A DNA stretch of 64,000 nucleotides. Source: Parapedobacter lycopersici_A. Lineage in GTDB: Bacteria; Bacteroidota; Bacteroidia; Sphingobacteriales; Sphingobacteriaceae. Below the pieces are notes generated by a model. That model was given only the letters and a program-made list of their open reading frames with translations. It ran no database searches and was not told the origin of the DNA. The DNA lies in contig NZ_JBEBRB010000002.1 in NCBI RefSeq assembly GCF_040395035.1, positions 1 to 64,000 of the forward strand, given 5' to 3'. This document shows positions 9,505 through 16,633 of the stretch, piece by piece (position 1 is the first letter of the stretch; the number at the start of each line of letters is the position of its first letter). The translations under genes and the position numbers were made by a program.

Positions 9505-9597
9505 TTCTTTGGTTAGTTTAATAAGATAGCCGTTCGCAGGACGCATAACCCTACCTTATTTTTTAATTATTTTTAATAGAAATGTGGTGACCGCTTC

Positions 9598-10182
9598 TTA
9601 ACTGACAAGTAAGAGCAGCGCAACAGAAAAGTAATGCCTAAAGTGCTGCTTCAGGAATTTGAGCGCATGTGTGATGTGTTTTTCAACCGCTTTTTCCGAA
9701 ATCACAAGCTTTTTGGCAATTTGCTTGTTGGTGAGGTTGGATTGCCGGCTAAGGCTGAATACCAGCCGGCATTTCTTTGGAAGCTGATTGATCCGATACT
9801 CCAGCTGCATCGCCAGCTGATCCAGATCAAATTGATAAAAGTGCATTTCCGTATGCTCATCCTGAAGCGCCTGGCTCAGCATGTTCCGGAACTCCCCTTC
9901 TTTTAACCGCCGGGCCCTGCGATCAATAACCTCATATTTAACAGCAACGGCAAAATAGTTTTCAAAGCCGCGTTGCAATTTGAAGCTTTCCCGCTTCCTC
10001 CATAAATTAAAGAAAATGTCCTGGACCACTTCCTCGCCTTCGACCAGGTCGTTCAGGCGGTTGCTGGCAATGACAAATAATTTATCCCAATACTTGTCGT
10101 ACAAATAGTTGAAAGCAGATTCATCGCTGTTAGCTAACAAATCTGCTAGTTCAAAGTCCGTATACAAGTCATATGAATACAT
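9598..10182 (-). CDS. ECF-type sigma factor of the PUL
   Basis: About 194 residues from ATG 10182 (MYSYDLYTDFELADLL); a longer start at 10206 is possible. Region 2 holds FNYLYDKYWDKLF and VVQDIFFNLWRKRESF. Region 4 holds LPKKCRLVFSLSRQSNLTNK, then QIAKKLVISEKAVEKHITHA, a normal helix-turn-helix. The protein ends in a hydrophobic tail (YFSVALLLLVS), seen in many Bacteroidota sigma factors of this class. The FecR anti-sigma gene follows after 93 nt. Expected targets are susC and the genes after it. Confidence 0.92.
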   Translation of the reverse strand: MYSYDLYTDFELADLLANSDESAFNYLYDKYWDKLFVIASNRLNDLVEGEEVVQDIFFNLWRKRESFKLQRGFENYFAVAVKYEVIDRRARRLKEGEFRNMLSQALQDEHTEMHFYQFDLDQLAMQLEYRINQLPKKCRLVFSLSRQSNLTNKQIAKKLVISEKAVEKHITHALKFLKQHFRHYFSVALLLLVS

Positions 10183-10331
10183 GCGGGCACTTTGATAGTT
10201 TATCAATCAGGTCTTTCACATTTTTGGCAAAAGAGCGGCGTCCCGGCCTATTGACAGCAGCAAAAATCAGGAAAGCACTTTCCCAGCTGTCTCCCGTCCT
10301 GGATTAAACCGGGTTAGCGATGCCGCATAAA

Positions 10332-11675
10332 TCAGGCATCAAATAATCCCGAGGGTTTATACCCGTTTGCCTTGATCCGGTCGAAAGCCAGCATGGACAC
10401 CATGAGCTGGCGCGGCCGGTGGTAATTCTCCGCCCGGACCTGCGAATGCTTCTCCAGTTTGCGGTCGCCGCTATCAATTACAAAAGCATACTCCGGCCGT
10501 ACAAATTTTTCCTGGATATAGGCATCTGTTTCCAGAAACCGCCGGATGGCCCACGGATCGGCCCGATGTTCAATCAGGTGCAGCGCACCGATCAGGATTT
10601 CCTCCTGCACCCAGCGCGCCTTGGTGAGGGTCCACTGGTACTCGTCCGTATTCGGCAGTGCGGTAAAATGTCCGCCGTAAACCGGGTCGGTAGCGACCTC
10701 CACGTGGTGCTTGAACAGGGTGGCTGCCCGGTCGAATAATGCTGCATCCTTACGGAAAACCGCGTATGCCATCACAAAGGCAAACGACTCACATCCGTGA
10801 CCCAGGTCAGCATATTGCAGCGCAACCGGGTCAGCCAATGGTTTCAGGTCGTGGCCAATCGCCTCATTCACCAATCCATGTTCCGCGTTGATGTGGTGGG
10901 TGAGGATGGCCGTCGCACAGCGGTCGGCCAATGCCTGGATCCGCGGATCGGCCTCCTGTTTCAGCAGCTGGGTGGACACGCTGATCAGGATCATCCAGTG
11001 CCCGAGAATCCGGGGACCTGGCAACGGGTTGTCCGATTTATAGGCATAGGTATAATCGTCCCGGTCATAGCGGTCTGCCGCCTTTAGCACAATCTCCTTT
11101 GCCTGCTCAAAATATTCCCGTTCCCCGCTTGCCTTGGCGTATTCGGCCAGTCCCTCGGCAACGAACAGGTTGCCATAAATATCGCCTTCCCCGGTTGAGC
11201 GGGGTTCGCCCTCCTTCGAAAACGAAGTGGGGTAGAAGCGGCCGTCTGCCGGAAGTCGGGGAAGAATGAAATCCCGCGACTTGCGCACGACCTCCAGGTA
11301 GGCCGGATTTTGTTCGAAATGATTATACAGAAAAGCGTAAGTCCACATTCCGCGCCCCTCAAACCACGCACGTTTATCGGTTGTTTCCAGTTTGCGGGTG
11401 GCAATGTTGACATTACACATGAAGCCTCCCAGTTCATGGTCGATTACATACTGGTCCATATTGGGGAGGAATCCATCGAACAGTGCCGTGTAATAGCGTT
11501 CCCGCCGTGCCGGCAGCTCCATATCCGCAATAGTGGGAGCCGCTGCGTGGCCTACGCCTGTATCCCGTCGGTTGTCACCGCCGGATGTACACCCCAGGGC
11601 ACCCAATCCCATTACACCAAGACCGGCGAACGCCTGTTGCCGGATAAATGCTCGTCTTGAATAATCTTTGCTCAT
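10332..11675 (-). CDS. AGE-family epimerase/isomerase, Tat-exported lipoprotein
   Basis: 447 residues. The N-terminus has a twin-arginine signal (SRRAFIRQQAFAGLGVMGLG) running into a lipobox-like GALGC, so it is probably exported folded and anchored. The rest resembles N-acylglucosamine 2-epimerase/cellobiose epimerase (alpha/alpha)6 barrels: WFEGRGMWTYAFLYN, GDIYGNLFVAEGLAEYA, GHWMILISVS, GHGCESFAFVM, WVQEEILIGALHLI and RAENYHRPRQLM. Known members epimerise or isomerise sugars; exported ones act on oligosaccharide ends or uronates. It is the third gene of the second sigma cassette, 38 nt after the anti-sigma stub. Family call good, substrate unknown. Confidence 0.8.
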   Translation of the reverse strand: MSKDYSRRAFIRQQAFAGLGVMGLGALGCTSGGDNRRDTGVGHAAAPTIADMELPARRERYYTALFDGFLPNMDQYVIDHELGGFMCNVNIATRKLETTDKRAWFEGRGMWTYAFLYNHFEQNPAYLEVVRKSRDFILPRLPADGRFYPTSFSKEGEPRSTGEGDIYGNLFVAEGLAEYAKASGEREYFEQAKEIVLKAADRYDRDDYTYAYKSDNPLPGPRILGHWMILISVSTQLLKQEADPRIQALADRCATAILTHHINAEHGLVNEAIGHDLKPLADPVALQYADLGHGCESFAFVMAYAVFRKDAALFDRAATLFKHHVEVATDPVYGGHFTALPNTDEYQWTLTKARWVQEEILIGALHLIEHRADPWAIRRFLETDAYIQEKFVRPEYAFVIDSGDRKLEKHSQVRAENYHRPRQLMVSMLAFDRIKANGYKPSGLFDA

Positions 11676-11713
11676 TCTGTTTAATAATTGGAGTTAACAC
11701 CGCAATAGCCGGG

Positions 11714-11995
11714 TCAGGATGATCCCGGTGTTTCGGAACCGTCGATCCTTTTCCAGATGGCATCCAGCATCCCGTCTTTTAACGCTTTCCGTTCGGCTTC
11801 ACCCAACGCAGCCAGTACATCCGGCCCGCTTTCAACCGCTTCGTAATAGTCAGTCAACAGGGCGTTTTCCGCCTCCGTCATCGTTCCCTCCCGATATTTC
11901 TCGAGTAGCTTGAGAAGATCTGCTTTATTCACAATGATATAGGACTCAACTGGTTCAAATTCTGGTTCATTACTTATGTGACTCAAAATTTCCAA
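11714..11995 (-). CDS. Short FecR-like anti-sigma stub without membrane or FecR domain
   Basis: 93 residues. LLKLLEKYREGTMTEAENAL aligns by eye with the N-terminal anti-sigma region of the FecR protein at 8.3-9.5 kb (FLAQKWKRGEITGEEMREFE), and LKDGMLDAIWKRI with its second half. Full FecR proteins continue into a membrane helix and FecR domain; this one stops at GSETPGSS. Only 38 nt separate it from the epimerase gene, so no FecR remnant follows. It lies 100 nt after the second ECF sigma gene. It may be a soluble minimal anti-sigma factor or the remains of a truncated one. The open frame, position and plausible start favour a real gene. Confidence 0.65.
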   Translation of the reverse strand: MEILSHISNEPEFEPVESYIIVNKADLLKLLEKYREGTMTEAENALLTDYYEAVESGPDVLAALGEAERKALKDGMLDAIWKRIDGSETPGSS

Positions 11996-12095
11996 AAAGT
12001 CCCACTAATATATAGCAATATCGGGATTTTATCGTTTTCCCTCCGGAAAACAGGAATTGTCAAGGTGTGGACAGCAGCAATCCGGTTGCCGGCGA

Positions 12096-12677
12096 TTAAA
12101 GCAGGCCGCCAAAGGCCGTAAAAAGAACTAAAAAACGCGGCAATGAACCCTTCAGTTGCTCCGCAGCCTTGCCCAATTGATTCTGTACGGTTTTAATGGA
12201 CAATCCCAGGCGGCTGGCAATCACTTTGGTGGTGAGGTCGTCGTGGTGGCGTAATTTAAAAATCAGGCGCCTTTTCGGTGGCAATGCATCGATAACCCGC
12301 TCGTAAGATGTATAAAACTCATTCCGCTGGACGTTGGTATCGGCGGTCAGGTAAGACGGGATCGTTTCGTGCAGGCAGTCAAAAAAACCATCGACATACC
12401 GTTCACGGGCAATAAGTTTCAGTACTTGATTTCGAATGGACACATTTAAATAGGCAGGGAAATTAGCGATGGGGGTTTTTTCGCGCGACCAGATATTAAC
12501 GAAAATTTCCTGTACTACATCCTTCGCATAGTCTTCATTCCTCAACCGCTTAAAGGCCTTCAGATACGCAACGCTCCAATATTTCTCATACAACTGTCCG
12601 AAAGCAGTCCGGTTGCCGGAAGCAATTTGCTGTAATAACAGACTGTCCTGGTTTTTTTCAATGTTTAGTGAAGCCAT
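12096..12677 (-). CDS. Second ECF-type sigma factor
   Basis: 193 residues. Region 2: FGQLYEKYWSVAYLKAFKRL and YAKDVVQEIFVNIWSR. Region 4: LPPKRRLIFKLRHHDDLTTK, then VIASRLGLSIKTVQNQLGKA as helix-turn-helix. The C-terminal tail is hydrophobic (FLVLFTAFGGLL), like that of the other sigma factor in this window. It heads a small operon with the anti-sigma stub and epimerase. A well-formed promoter with two palindromic sites lies 80-145 nt upstream, so the sigma gene itself seems repressor-controlled. Confidence 0.9.
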   Translation of the reverse strand: MASLNIEKNQDSLLLQQIASGNRTAFGQLYEKYWSVAYLKAFKRLRNEDYAKDVVQEIFVNIWSREKTPIANFPAYLNVSIRNQVLKLIARERYVDGFFDCLHETIPSYLTADTNVQRNEFYTSYERVIDALPPKRRLIFKLRHHDDLTTKVIASRLGLSIKTVQNQLGKAAEQLKGSLPRFLVLFTAFGGLL

Positions 12678-12759
12678 TTGTCAGTTGATTAGATTGCCCC
12701 TTACAAAATGATCAGTTAGATCCCCAAAACCCGCAATGAAAAATAAATTTATAATTGGT

Positions 12760-12773
12760 CGTGTACGGACACA
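12760..12773. promoter_or_regulatory. Imperfect operator copy upstream of second sigma gene
   Basis: CGTGTACGGACACA matches the perfect palindrome 21 bp away at 12 of 14 positions. The centre-to-centre spacing equals two helical turns, as expected for cooperative repressor binding. It lies downstream of the likely transcription start. Confidence 0.5.
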
Positions 12774-12780
12774 TTATTTT

Positions 12781-12794
12781 TGTGTACGTACACA
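12781..12794. promoter_or_regulatory. Perfect 14-bp palindromic operator
   Basis: TGTGTACGTACACA is a perfect inverted repeat with a central CG, the layout of LacI-family operators (GntR-type binding is also possible). It overlaps the downstream edge of the minus-strand -7 box and the likely transcription start, so a bound protein would block initiation. The regulator is not identified. The LacI-type gene at 14-15 kb is a candidate, but its own presumed operator has a different sequence. Confidence 0.6.
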
Positions 12795-12822
12795 AATATA
12801 CTAACATAAATTAAAAAACAAA
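12793..12822 (-). promoter_or_regulatory. Promoter of the second sigma cassette
   Basis: On the minus strand TTTG (12819-12822), an 18-nt spacer, then TATATTTG (12793-12800): both halves of the Bacteroidota sigma-ABfr promoter at near-ideal spacing. Transcription would start near 12786-12789, about 110 nt before the sigma gene start. Confidence 0.65.
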
Positions 12823-12844
12823 ATTTAAGTCGTTTTTTTTTATA

Positions 12845-12905
12845 AAAACGCTGCCACGCAGCTACGCCGATCTACGGAGGACTCGGCTGCTTTTCCCATC
12901 GTTCA
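12845..12905. other. Pair of small hairpins in long intergenic region
   Basis: The roughly 640-bp stretch between the second sigma gene and the DUF937 gene has no convincing gene. GCTGC-CAC-GCAGC (12850-12862), read on the minus strand, is followed by GTTTTTAT, a weak terminator form. Just beyond, GCCGA ... TCGGC followed by TGCTTTT gives a weak plus-strand terminator form. A small non-coding transcript on either strand is possible. I see no clear promoter for one. Confidence 0.25.
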
Positions 12906-13058
12906 GCTACCCGTAATCCCCCGGTATTTACCAGGCATTCCATAAATCAGCAGCGGCCCTTAAGACAGGATTCCTTTTGTGGGCCACCCTTCCCACGCCG
13001 CAACACAACCGGTCTTTTTACGGACTTTACCTTGCACACTGCCGACAATTTCAGGGGA

Positions 13059-13113
13059 TGAGTCCAGTGTGAGTCCAGAGTGAGTCCGGGGTGAGTCCAG
13101 TATGAGTCCAGTG
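13059..13113. repeat. Five tandem 11-bp repeats
   Basis: Five head-to-tail units of exactly 11 bp: TGAGTCCAGTG, TGAGTCCAGAG, TGAGTCCGGGG, TGAGTCCAGTA, TGAGTCCAGTG. The core TGAGTCC is unchanged in all five; variation is confined to the last four bases. A period of about one helical turn would place the same face of each unit on one side of the DNA. Read in one minus-strand frame the array gives a repeated peptide (LDSHWTHP-like), but no credible gene surrounds it. Confidence 0.9.
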
Positions 13114-13340
13114 ATTGTTCGTAAAACATTGGAGTCATACCGCTAGCATCGCAGACATACCCCCGATCCGGGCAAAACAGGTATTGGACGAAAAATAGTA
13201 TTGAGCCATTGGCGGCACGACAGTGACTATTGCGGTTATCCCATTTAATCCGCGTAAAAAGGCATTCCGTTGACTGGAATTTATTTTCGCTGCGTAAAGA
13301 AAATCGTATATTAGCTATGCAAATCAATCATTCAGCAACC

Positions 13341-13919
13341 ATGGACAACATCATGAATCTTTTGAACGGCAGTCTCGGAAAAGAGGTGATTGCCGGCATT
13401 ACCAAGCAAACCGGTGCATCCGAAGATGAAGCCCAGTCTGTTGCCAGCACGGCGCTTCCGGCGATGCTGGGGGCATTGCAGCGTAATGCGAATAATCAAG
13501 AGGGGGCACAGGGCATCCTGAACGCCCTCCAGTCAAAGCATGACGGGAGCATCCTGGATAACCTTCCCGACTTTTTCGGGAACGGCGACACCCGTGATGG
13601 TAACGGCATCCTGGGTCATGTGCTCGGCGGAAAGAAAGAGGTCGTAGCGCAATCGATCAGCAATAAAACAGGCGTTTCCTCCGGCACGGTTTCCAGTATT
13701 ATGGCTTCGTTGGCCCCGATTCTGATGGGATACCTGGGTAAGCAGAGCCGTAGCCAACAGGTTGGCGATGGCAACGGCCTGAGTGACCTGTTAGGCGGGC
13801 TGCTGGGCGGACAGTCGGGCGGCGATGCGCTGGGCGGCCTGCTGGATCAGAACGGCGACGGGAAACTGGGCATAGACGACGCGGCAGGATTCCTCGGCGG
13901 CCTGTTTGGGAAAAAATAA
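13341..13919 (+). CDS. DUF937 protein with C-terminal EF-hand-like loop
   Basis: About 192 residues from ATG 13341 (MDNIMNLLNGSLGKEVIAGI); ATG 13317 is also possible, and the frame before that is unlikely coding. Two DUF937-type helical repeats are visible (QTGASEDEAQSVASTALPAM and KTGVSSGTVSSIMASLAPIL). A Gly-rich tail follows, then DQNGDGKLGIDD, a match to a 12-residue calcium-binding EF-hand/dockerin loop, and AAGFLGGLFGKK. Function of DUF937 is not established. It converges on the LacI-type gene. Confidence 0.8.
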   Translation: MDNIMNLLNGSLGKEVIAGITKQTGASEDEAQSVASTALPAMLGALQRNANNQEGAQGILNALQSKHDGSILDNLPDFFGNGDTRDGNGILGHVLGGKKEVVAQSISNKTGVSSGTVSSIMASLAPILMGYLGKQSRSQQVGDGNGLSDLLGGLLGGQSGGDALGGLLDQNGDGKLGIDDAAGFLGGLFGKK

Positions 13920-13947
13920 CAGGTGGCACATCGCTGCCGGCTGCTGC

Positions 13948-15015
13948 TTAGTTGCGGTAAAAGGCGTAGTTCTCCCGGGTGATAATATCAATCGGCATAA
14001 AGTTCACCTTGTCAACCTCCGTCGCAAACGCGAGGTGCTGGTACAGGGCCATAACACCCCGGTAGGCCTGTTCGTGCGGTTTCTGGCCGATCAGAAAATC
14101 AATGGTTCCTTTTTTGAGGTATTCAATATTCTCCGGGAGGAAGTCGTATCCGATCAGCAACAGGCCCCGTTTTCCCGACTTTTCCAGGTAACGGGCAACG
14201 GTTGAGACCCGGGAGTTCGTTGCAAAAATAATCCGGATATCTTGATGTTCTTCCAGTAGCTGGGCGATATTCTGTTCAACAGATTCATAATCCGTTTGCC
14301 GGATATCCACCTTAACAATAGCGATCGGGAATTGATTATCCGCGAAATAAGCGCGGAAACCTTCTTCCTTCCGCAGGGTATAGTGATGGCTTTCGAGTTC
14401 CTTGGAAATATTGGCTACCAATACCTTGTTCTCACCATGGGAAAGGTACCGGATGAGGTGGGCAACCAGGTAACCACTGTCAAAAAGATTGGGACCGATG
14501 TAACTGAGGCTTTCTACTTGCGGAAGATCCGAATTGATGAACACATAGGGGATATTCCTTGCTTTACAGGCATTGGCAAAACGGGTTGACTCTTCAATGA
14601 AAATCGGGGTCAGCATAACGCCATCTACATCGGTCTGCAGCAGTAACTCTGCCTGGCGGTCAAATGAGCCTTTGTCGTTCTGATCGAAAAAGTACTTATC
14701 CACCCGGACACCGTATGACTCGATTTCGGATTCCGCCTGGATGATGCCGTTCAGCAGGACTTCCCAGTATACGGTTTCGCCGGGAACCCTCGGGGTGAGC
14801 GTGGCAATCCGGATCAGCTTTTTCGAGGCCAGTCGCCGCGCGATGAGGTTGGGCTGGTAACCCAGCTCATTAATGATGGCATTGATCTTCTCCTTGGTCT
14901 TTTTGGATACACCGGGCCGGTTATGGATAACGCGGTCTACTGTTCCTATTGAAACGTTCGCCCTTTTTGCAATTTCCTTTATCCCCAATGGAGTGCTATG
15001 ATTTCTTTTTTCCAT
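13948..15015 (-). CDS. LacI-family transcriptional regulator
   Basis: 355 residues. The N-terminal helix-turn-helix and hinge are GIKEIAKRANVSIGTVDRVI and ELGYQPNLIARRLASKK. A periplasmic-binding-type sensor domain follows (IRIATLTPRVPG, LLQTDVDGVMLTPIF, IPYVFINSDLP, YIGPNLFDSGYLVAHLI, LLLIGYDFLPENIEYLKKG, IGQKPHEQAYRGVMAL). Members sense a sugar or related metabolite and repress catabolic genes. A palindrome with central CG lies just after its likely transcription start, suggesting autoregulation. The ligand is unknown; nearby glycan genes are plausible targets. Confidence 0.92.
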   Translation of the reverse strand: MEKRNHSTPLGIKEIAKRANVSIGTVDRVIHNRPGVSKKTKEKINAIINELGYQPNLIARRLASKKLIRIATLTPRVPGETVYWEVLLNGIIQAESEIESYGVRVDKYFFDQNDKGSFDRQAELLLQTDVDGVMLTPIFIEESTRFANACKARNIPYVFINSDLPQVESLSYIGPNLFDSGYLVAHLIRYLSHGENKVLVANISKELESHHYTLRKEEGFRAYFADNQFPIAIVKVDIRQTDYESVEQNIAQLLEEHQDIRIIFATNSRVSTVARYLEKSGKRGLLLIGYDFLPENIEYLKKGTIDFLIGQKPHEQAYRGVMALYQHLAFATEVDKVNFMPIDIITRENYAFYRN

Positions 15016-15102
15016 TTAATTACGGTATATCCGTTTGCGCCGGCACACAGCATGGGTGATCTATTTAACAAGCACGATGATTTTACCAGAACTGCTGTCT
15101 GT

Positions 15103-15114
15103 GTTTGCGCAAAC
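15103..15114. promoter_or_regulatory. LacI-type operator, likely autoregulatory
   Basis: GTTTGCGCAAAC is a perfect 12-bp palindrome with the central CG of LacI-family sites. It lies just downstream of the -7 box in front of the LacI gene. A related half-site CGTTTGCGC occurs about 70 bp nearer the gene. Confidence 0.55.
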
Positions 15115-15129
15115 GCCAAGAATGGCGGG

Positions 15130-15160
15130 CAAATCTAAATTAAATCTCGTTAATTATCAA
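15130..15160 (-). promoter_or_regulatory. Promoter of the LacI-type gene
   Basis: Minus strand: TTG (15158-15160), 20-nt spacer, TAGATTTG (15130-15137). This fits TTTG-N19-TAnnTTTG and places the start near 15124, with a leader of about 110 nt containing the palindrome. Confidence 0.5.
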
Positions 15161-15209
15161 TAATTAATCGACACAACTTCAGCTGAATCGCATCCCGCCT
15201 GTTTTTGAT

Positions 15210-15217
15210 TATCTTTG
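15210..15217 (+). promoter_or_regulatory. msrC -7 box
   Basis: TATCTTTG fits TAnnTTTG. The ATG at 15219 would lie only one base after it, so translation more likely begins at ATG 15246. Confidence 0.55.
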
Positions 15218-15245
15218 CATGCACATTCACGTTCATCTTAACCCC

Positions 15246-15713
15246 ATGGCCGAAACATTACAGTTAACCAGCGGTGACAAAGCCACGCAATACGAAGCAC
15301 TACTGCCGCAATTGGGTGCCCTGGTTGCCGGGGAACCTGACTTGGTTGCCAATATGGCCAACCTTGCGGCGGCGCTCCGTATGCAATTCAACTTCTTCTG
15401 GGTGGGTTTTTACCTGGTGCAGGGCAATGAATTGGTATTGGGACCGTTCCAGGGGCCGGTTGCCTGTACACGCATCGCCTGGGGAAAAGGCGTCTGTGGG
15501 ACGGCCTGGATGCGCGGCGAAACACTCGTTGTACCCGACGTGGATGCCTTCCCGGGCCACATTGCCTGCAGTTCACTGTCGCGGTCCGAGATCGTGGTCC
15601 CCATCTATAAACAAGGTGAAATCATTGCGGTGCTGGATGTCGACAGCGACCAGCCGAACCATTTTGACGAAACAGATGCAACGTACCTGACGCAGCTAAG
15701 CCGGCTGCTTTAA
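15246..15713 (+). CDS. msrC: Free methionine-(R)-sulfoxide reductase, GAF domain
   Basis: 155 residues from ATG 15246, the start favoured because the -7 box ends at 15217. It is a single GAF domain. The three cysteines of the fRMsr family are present, in GPVACTRI, GKGVCGTAW and GHIACSS, with the family motifs WVGFYLV, LVLGPFQG, SEIVVPI and AVLDVDSD. It reduces free methionine-R-sulfoxide in the cytoplasm. The tail after LSRLL is short compared with E. coli. Its TAA stop overlaps the stop of the convergent WD40 gene in the shared bases TTTAA. Confidence 0.9.
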   Translation: MAETLQLTSGDKATQYEALLPQLGALVAGEPDLVANMANLAAALRMQFNFFWVGFYLVQGNELVLGPFQGPVACTRIAWGKGVCGTAWMRGETLVVPDVDAFPGHIACSSLSRSEIVVPIYKQGEIIAVLDVDSDQPNHFDETDATYLTQLSRLL

Positions 15714-16633
15714 TGTGTGGCACGCACATCCCACACCATCACCTTTTTGTCGTCGCTGACCGAAACAAGCTGATTTTCATAGGCATTCCAGATCAGGTCG
15801 TTTACGGATAGGAGGTGACTATCCATGCCTTTTTCAAAACTGATGGTACGGAGGAGCCTGAAATCATCGGCTGCCCACAGCTTTACACTCTTATCCCTGC
15901 TCGCCGTGGCAAACACGGGTAATGCGGGATGATATTTAATGGCATATACCGTAAACATGTGGGGTATAAAAGAGCGAATCGCCGAAAAATCCGCGGCGTT
16001 CAGCACATTTAGTTTAGCATCGCGACCACCGGTAAGCAGGTACCTCCCATCAGGAGAAAACATAAGTGAAGTAACGGGCATGTTATGTGCGGGTATTTCC
16101 GTCAGGAGGCCATAATCCAGCGCGCTGTAAATTTTCAGCTTGCCGTCCTTCGTACCGAAAACGATGTTCTTTTCGTTGTTGCTGATTGCAATGGCACGTA
16201 CGGTCTGCTCCGCCACCTTAAAATGGTAAAGCAGCCGGAAGCCCGCGGTATCCCATACGGATACGGTTCCGTCCTCGGAAGACAGTATTAATTCCGGTTT
16301 ATCACGGAATGACTTGATATCAAATACCGGTCGCTGGTGATGGGCAAGCTTCGCTACGGACTGGCCTGTGGCGGTATCGACGACCTGTACCAGTCCGCTC
16401 CGCGTGCCGATGGCCATCAGGTTGGTACCGGGAAGCAGGTGGAGGGCATAAACAGACGACTGCACCGGACACAGGACGCGTTCAAACGCCAGGGTATCCA
16501 TGTTCCATTGCACTACGCCCTTGTCATTGCCTCCCGTAAACAGCATGGAAGGCTCAGGGCCGTTTTCCACCGTAAAAATTGGATTCTGGTGTCCGCTGAG
16601 TGTTCCTTTTTTATGAACCTCAAGTGCTATCAT
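15710..16633 (-). CDS. WD40-repeat beta-propeller protein coupled to hisIE
   Basis: 307 residues of WD40-type repeats, about seven, enough for one propeller. Examples: LFTGGNDKGVVQWNMD, LILSSEDGTVSVWDTA, LLTGGRDAKLNVLNAA, FATASRDKSVKLWAAD and LVSVSDDKKVMVWDVR. There is no signal peptide or membrane helix, so it should be a cytoplasmic scaffold. Its ATG overlaps the hisIE stop as ATGA, implying translational coupling to the his operon. No link to histidine synthesis is known to me; it may be a passenger gene. Confidence 0.85.
   Translation of the reverse strand: MIALEVHKKGTLSGHQNPIFTVENGPEPSMLFTGGNDKGVVQWNMDTLAFERVLCPVQSSVYALHLLPGTNLMAIGTRSGLVQVVDTATGQSVAKLAHHQRPVFDIKSFRDKPELILSSEDGTVSVWDTAGFRLLYHFKVAEQTVRAIAISNNEKNIVFGTKDGKLKIYSALDYGLLTEIPAHNMPVTSLMFSPDGRYLLTGGRDAKLNVLNAADFSAIRSFIPHMFTVYAIKYHPALPVFATASRDKSVKLWAADDFRLLRTISFEKGMDSHLLSVNDLIWNAYENQLVSVSDDKKVMVWDVRATH

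Noticed and set aside
13059..13113. CRISPR array
   Set aside because: Units are 11 bp with no spacers and no cas genes nearby.
12947..13327. Minus-strand frame of 126 codons with repeated LDSHWTHP-like peptides
   Set aside because: The repeat peptide is just the translation of the 11-bp tandem array. The rest has no family resemblance, no start signal and poor codon use, and it overlaps the start of the DUF937 gene.
15219..15245. ATG 15219 as the msrC start
   Set aside because: It lies one base after the -7 box. ATG 15246 gives the family's usual N-terminus and a normal leader.
15710..15713. Overlapping convergent stop codons of msrC and the WD40 gene as a regulatory device
   Set aside because: TTTAA supplies both stops by simple palindromy. 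Such overlaps are common in compact genomes and need no special role.
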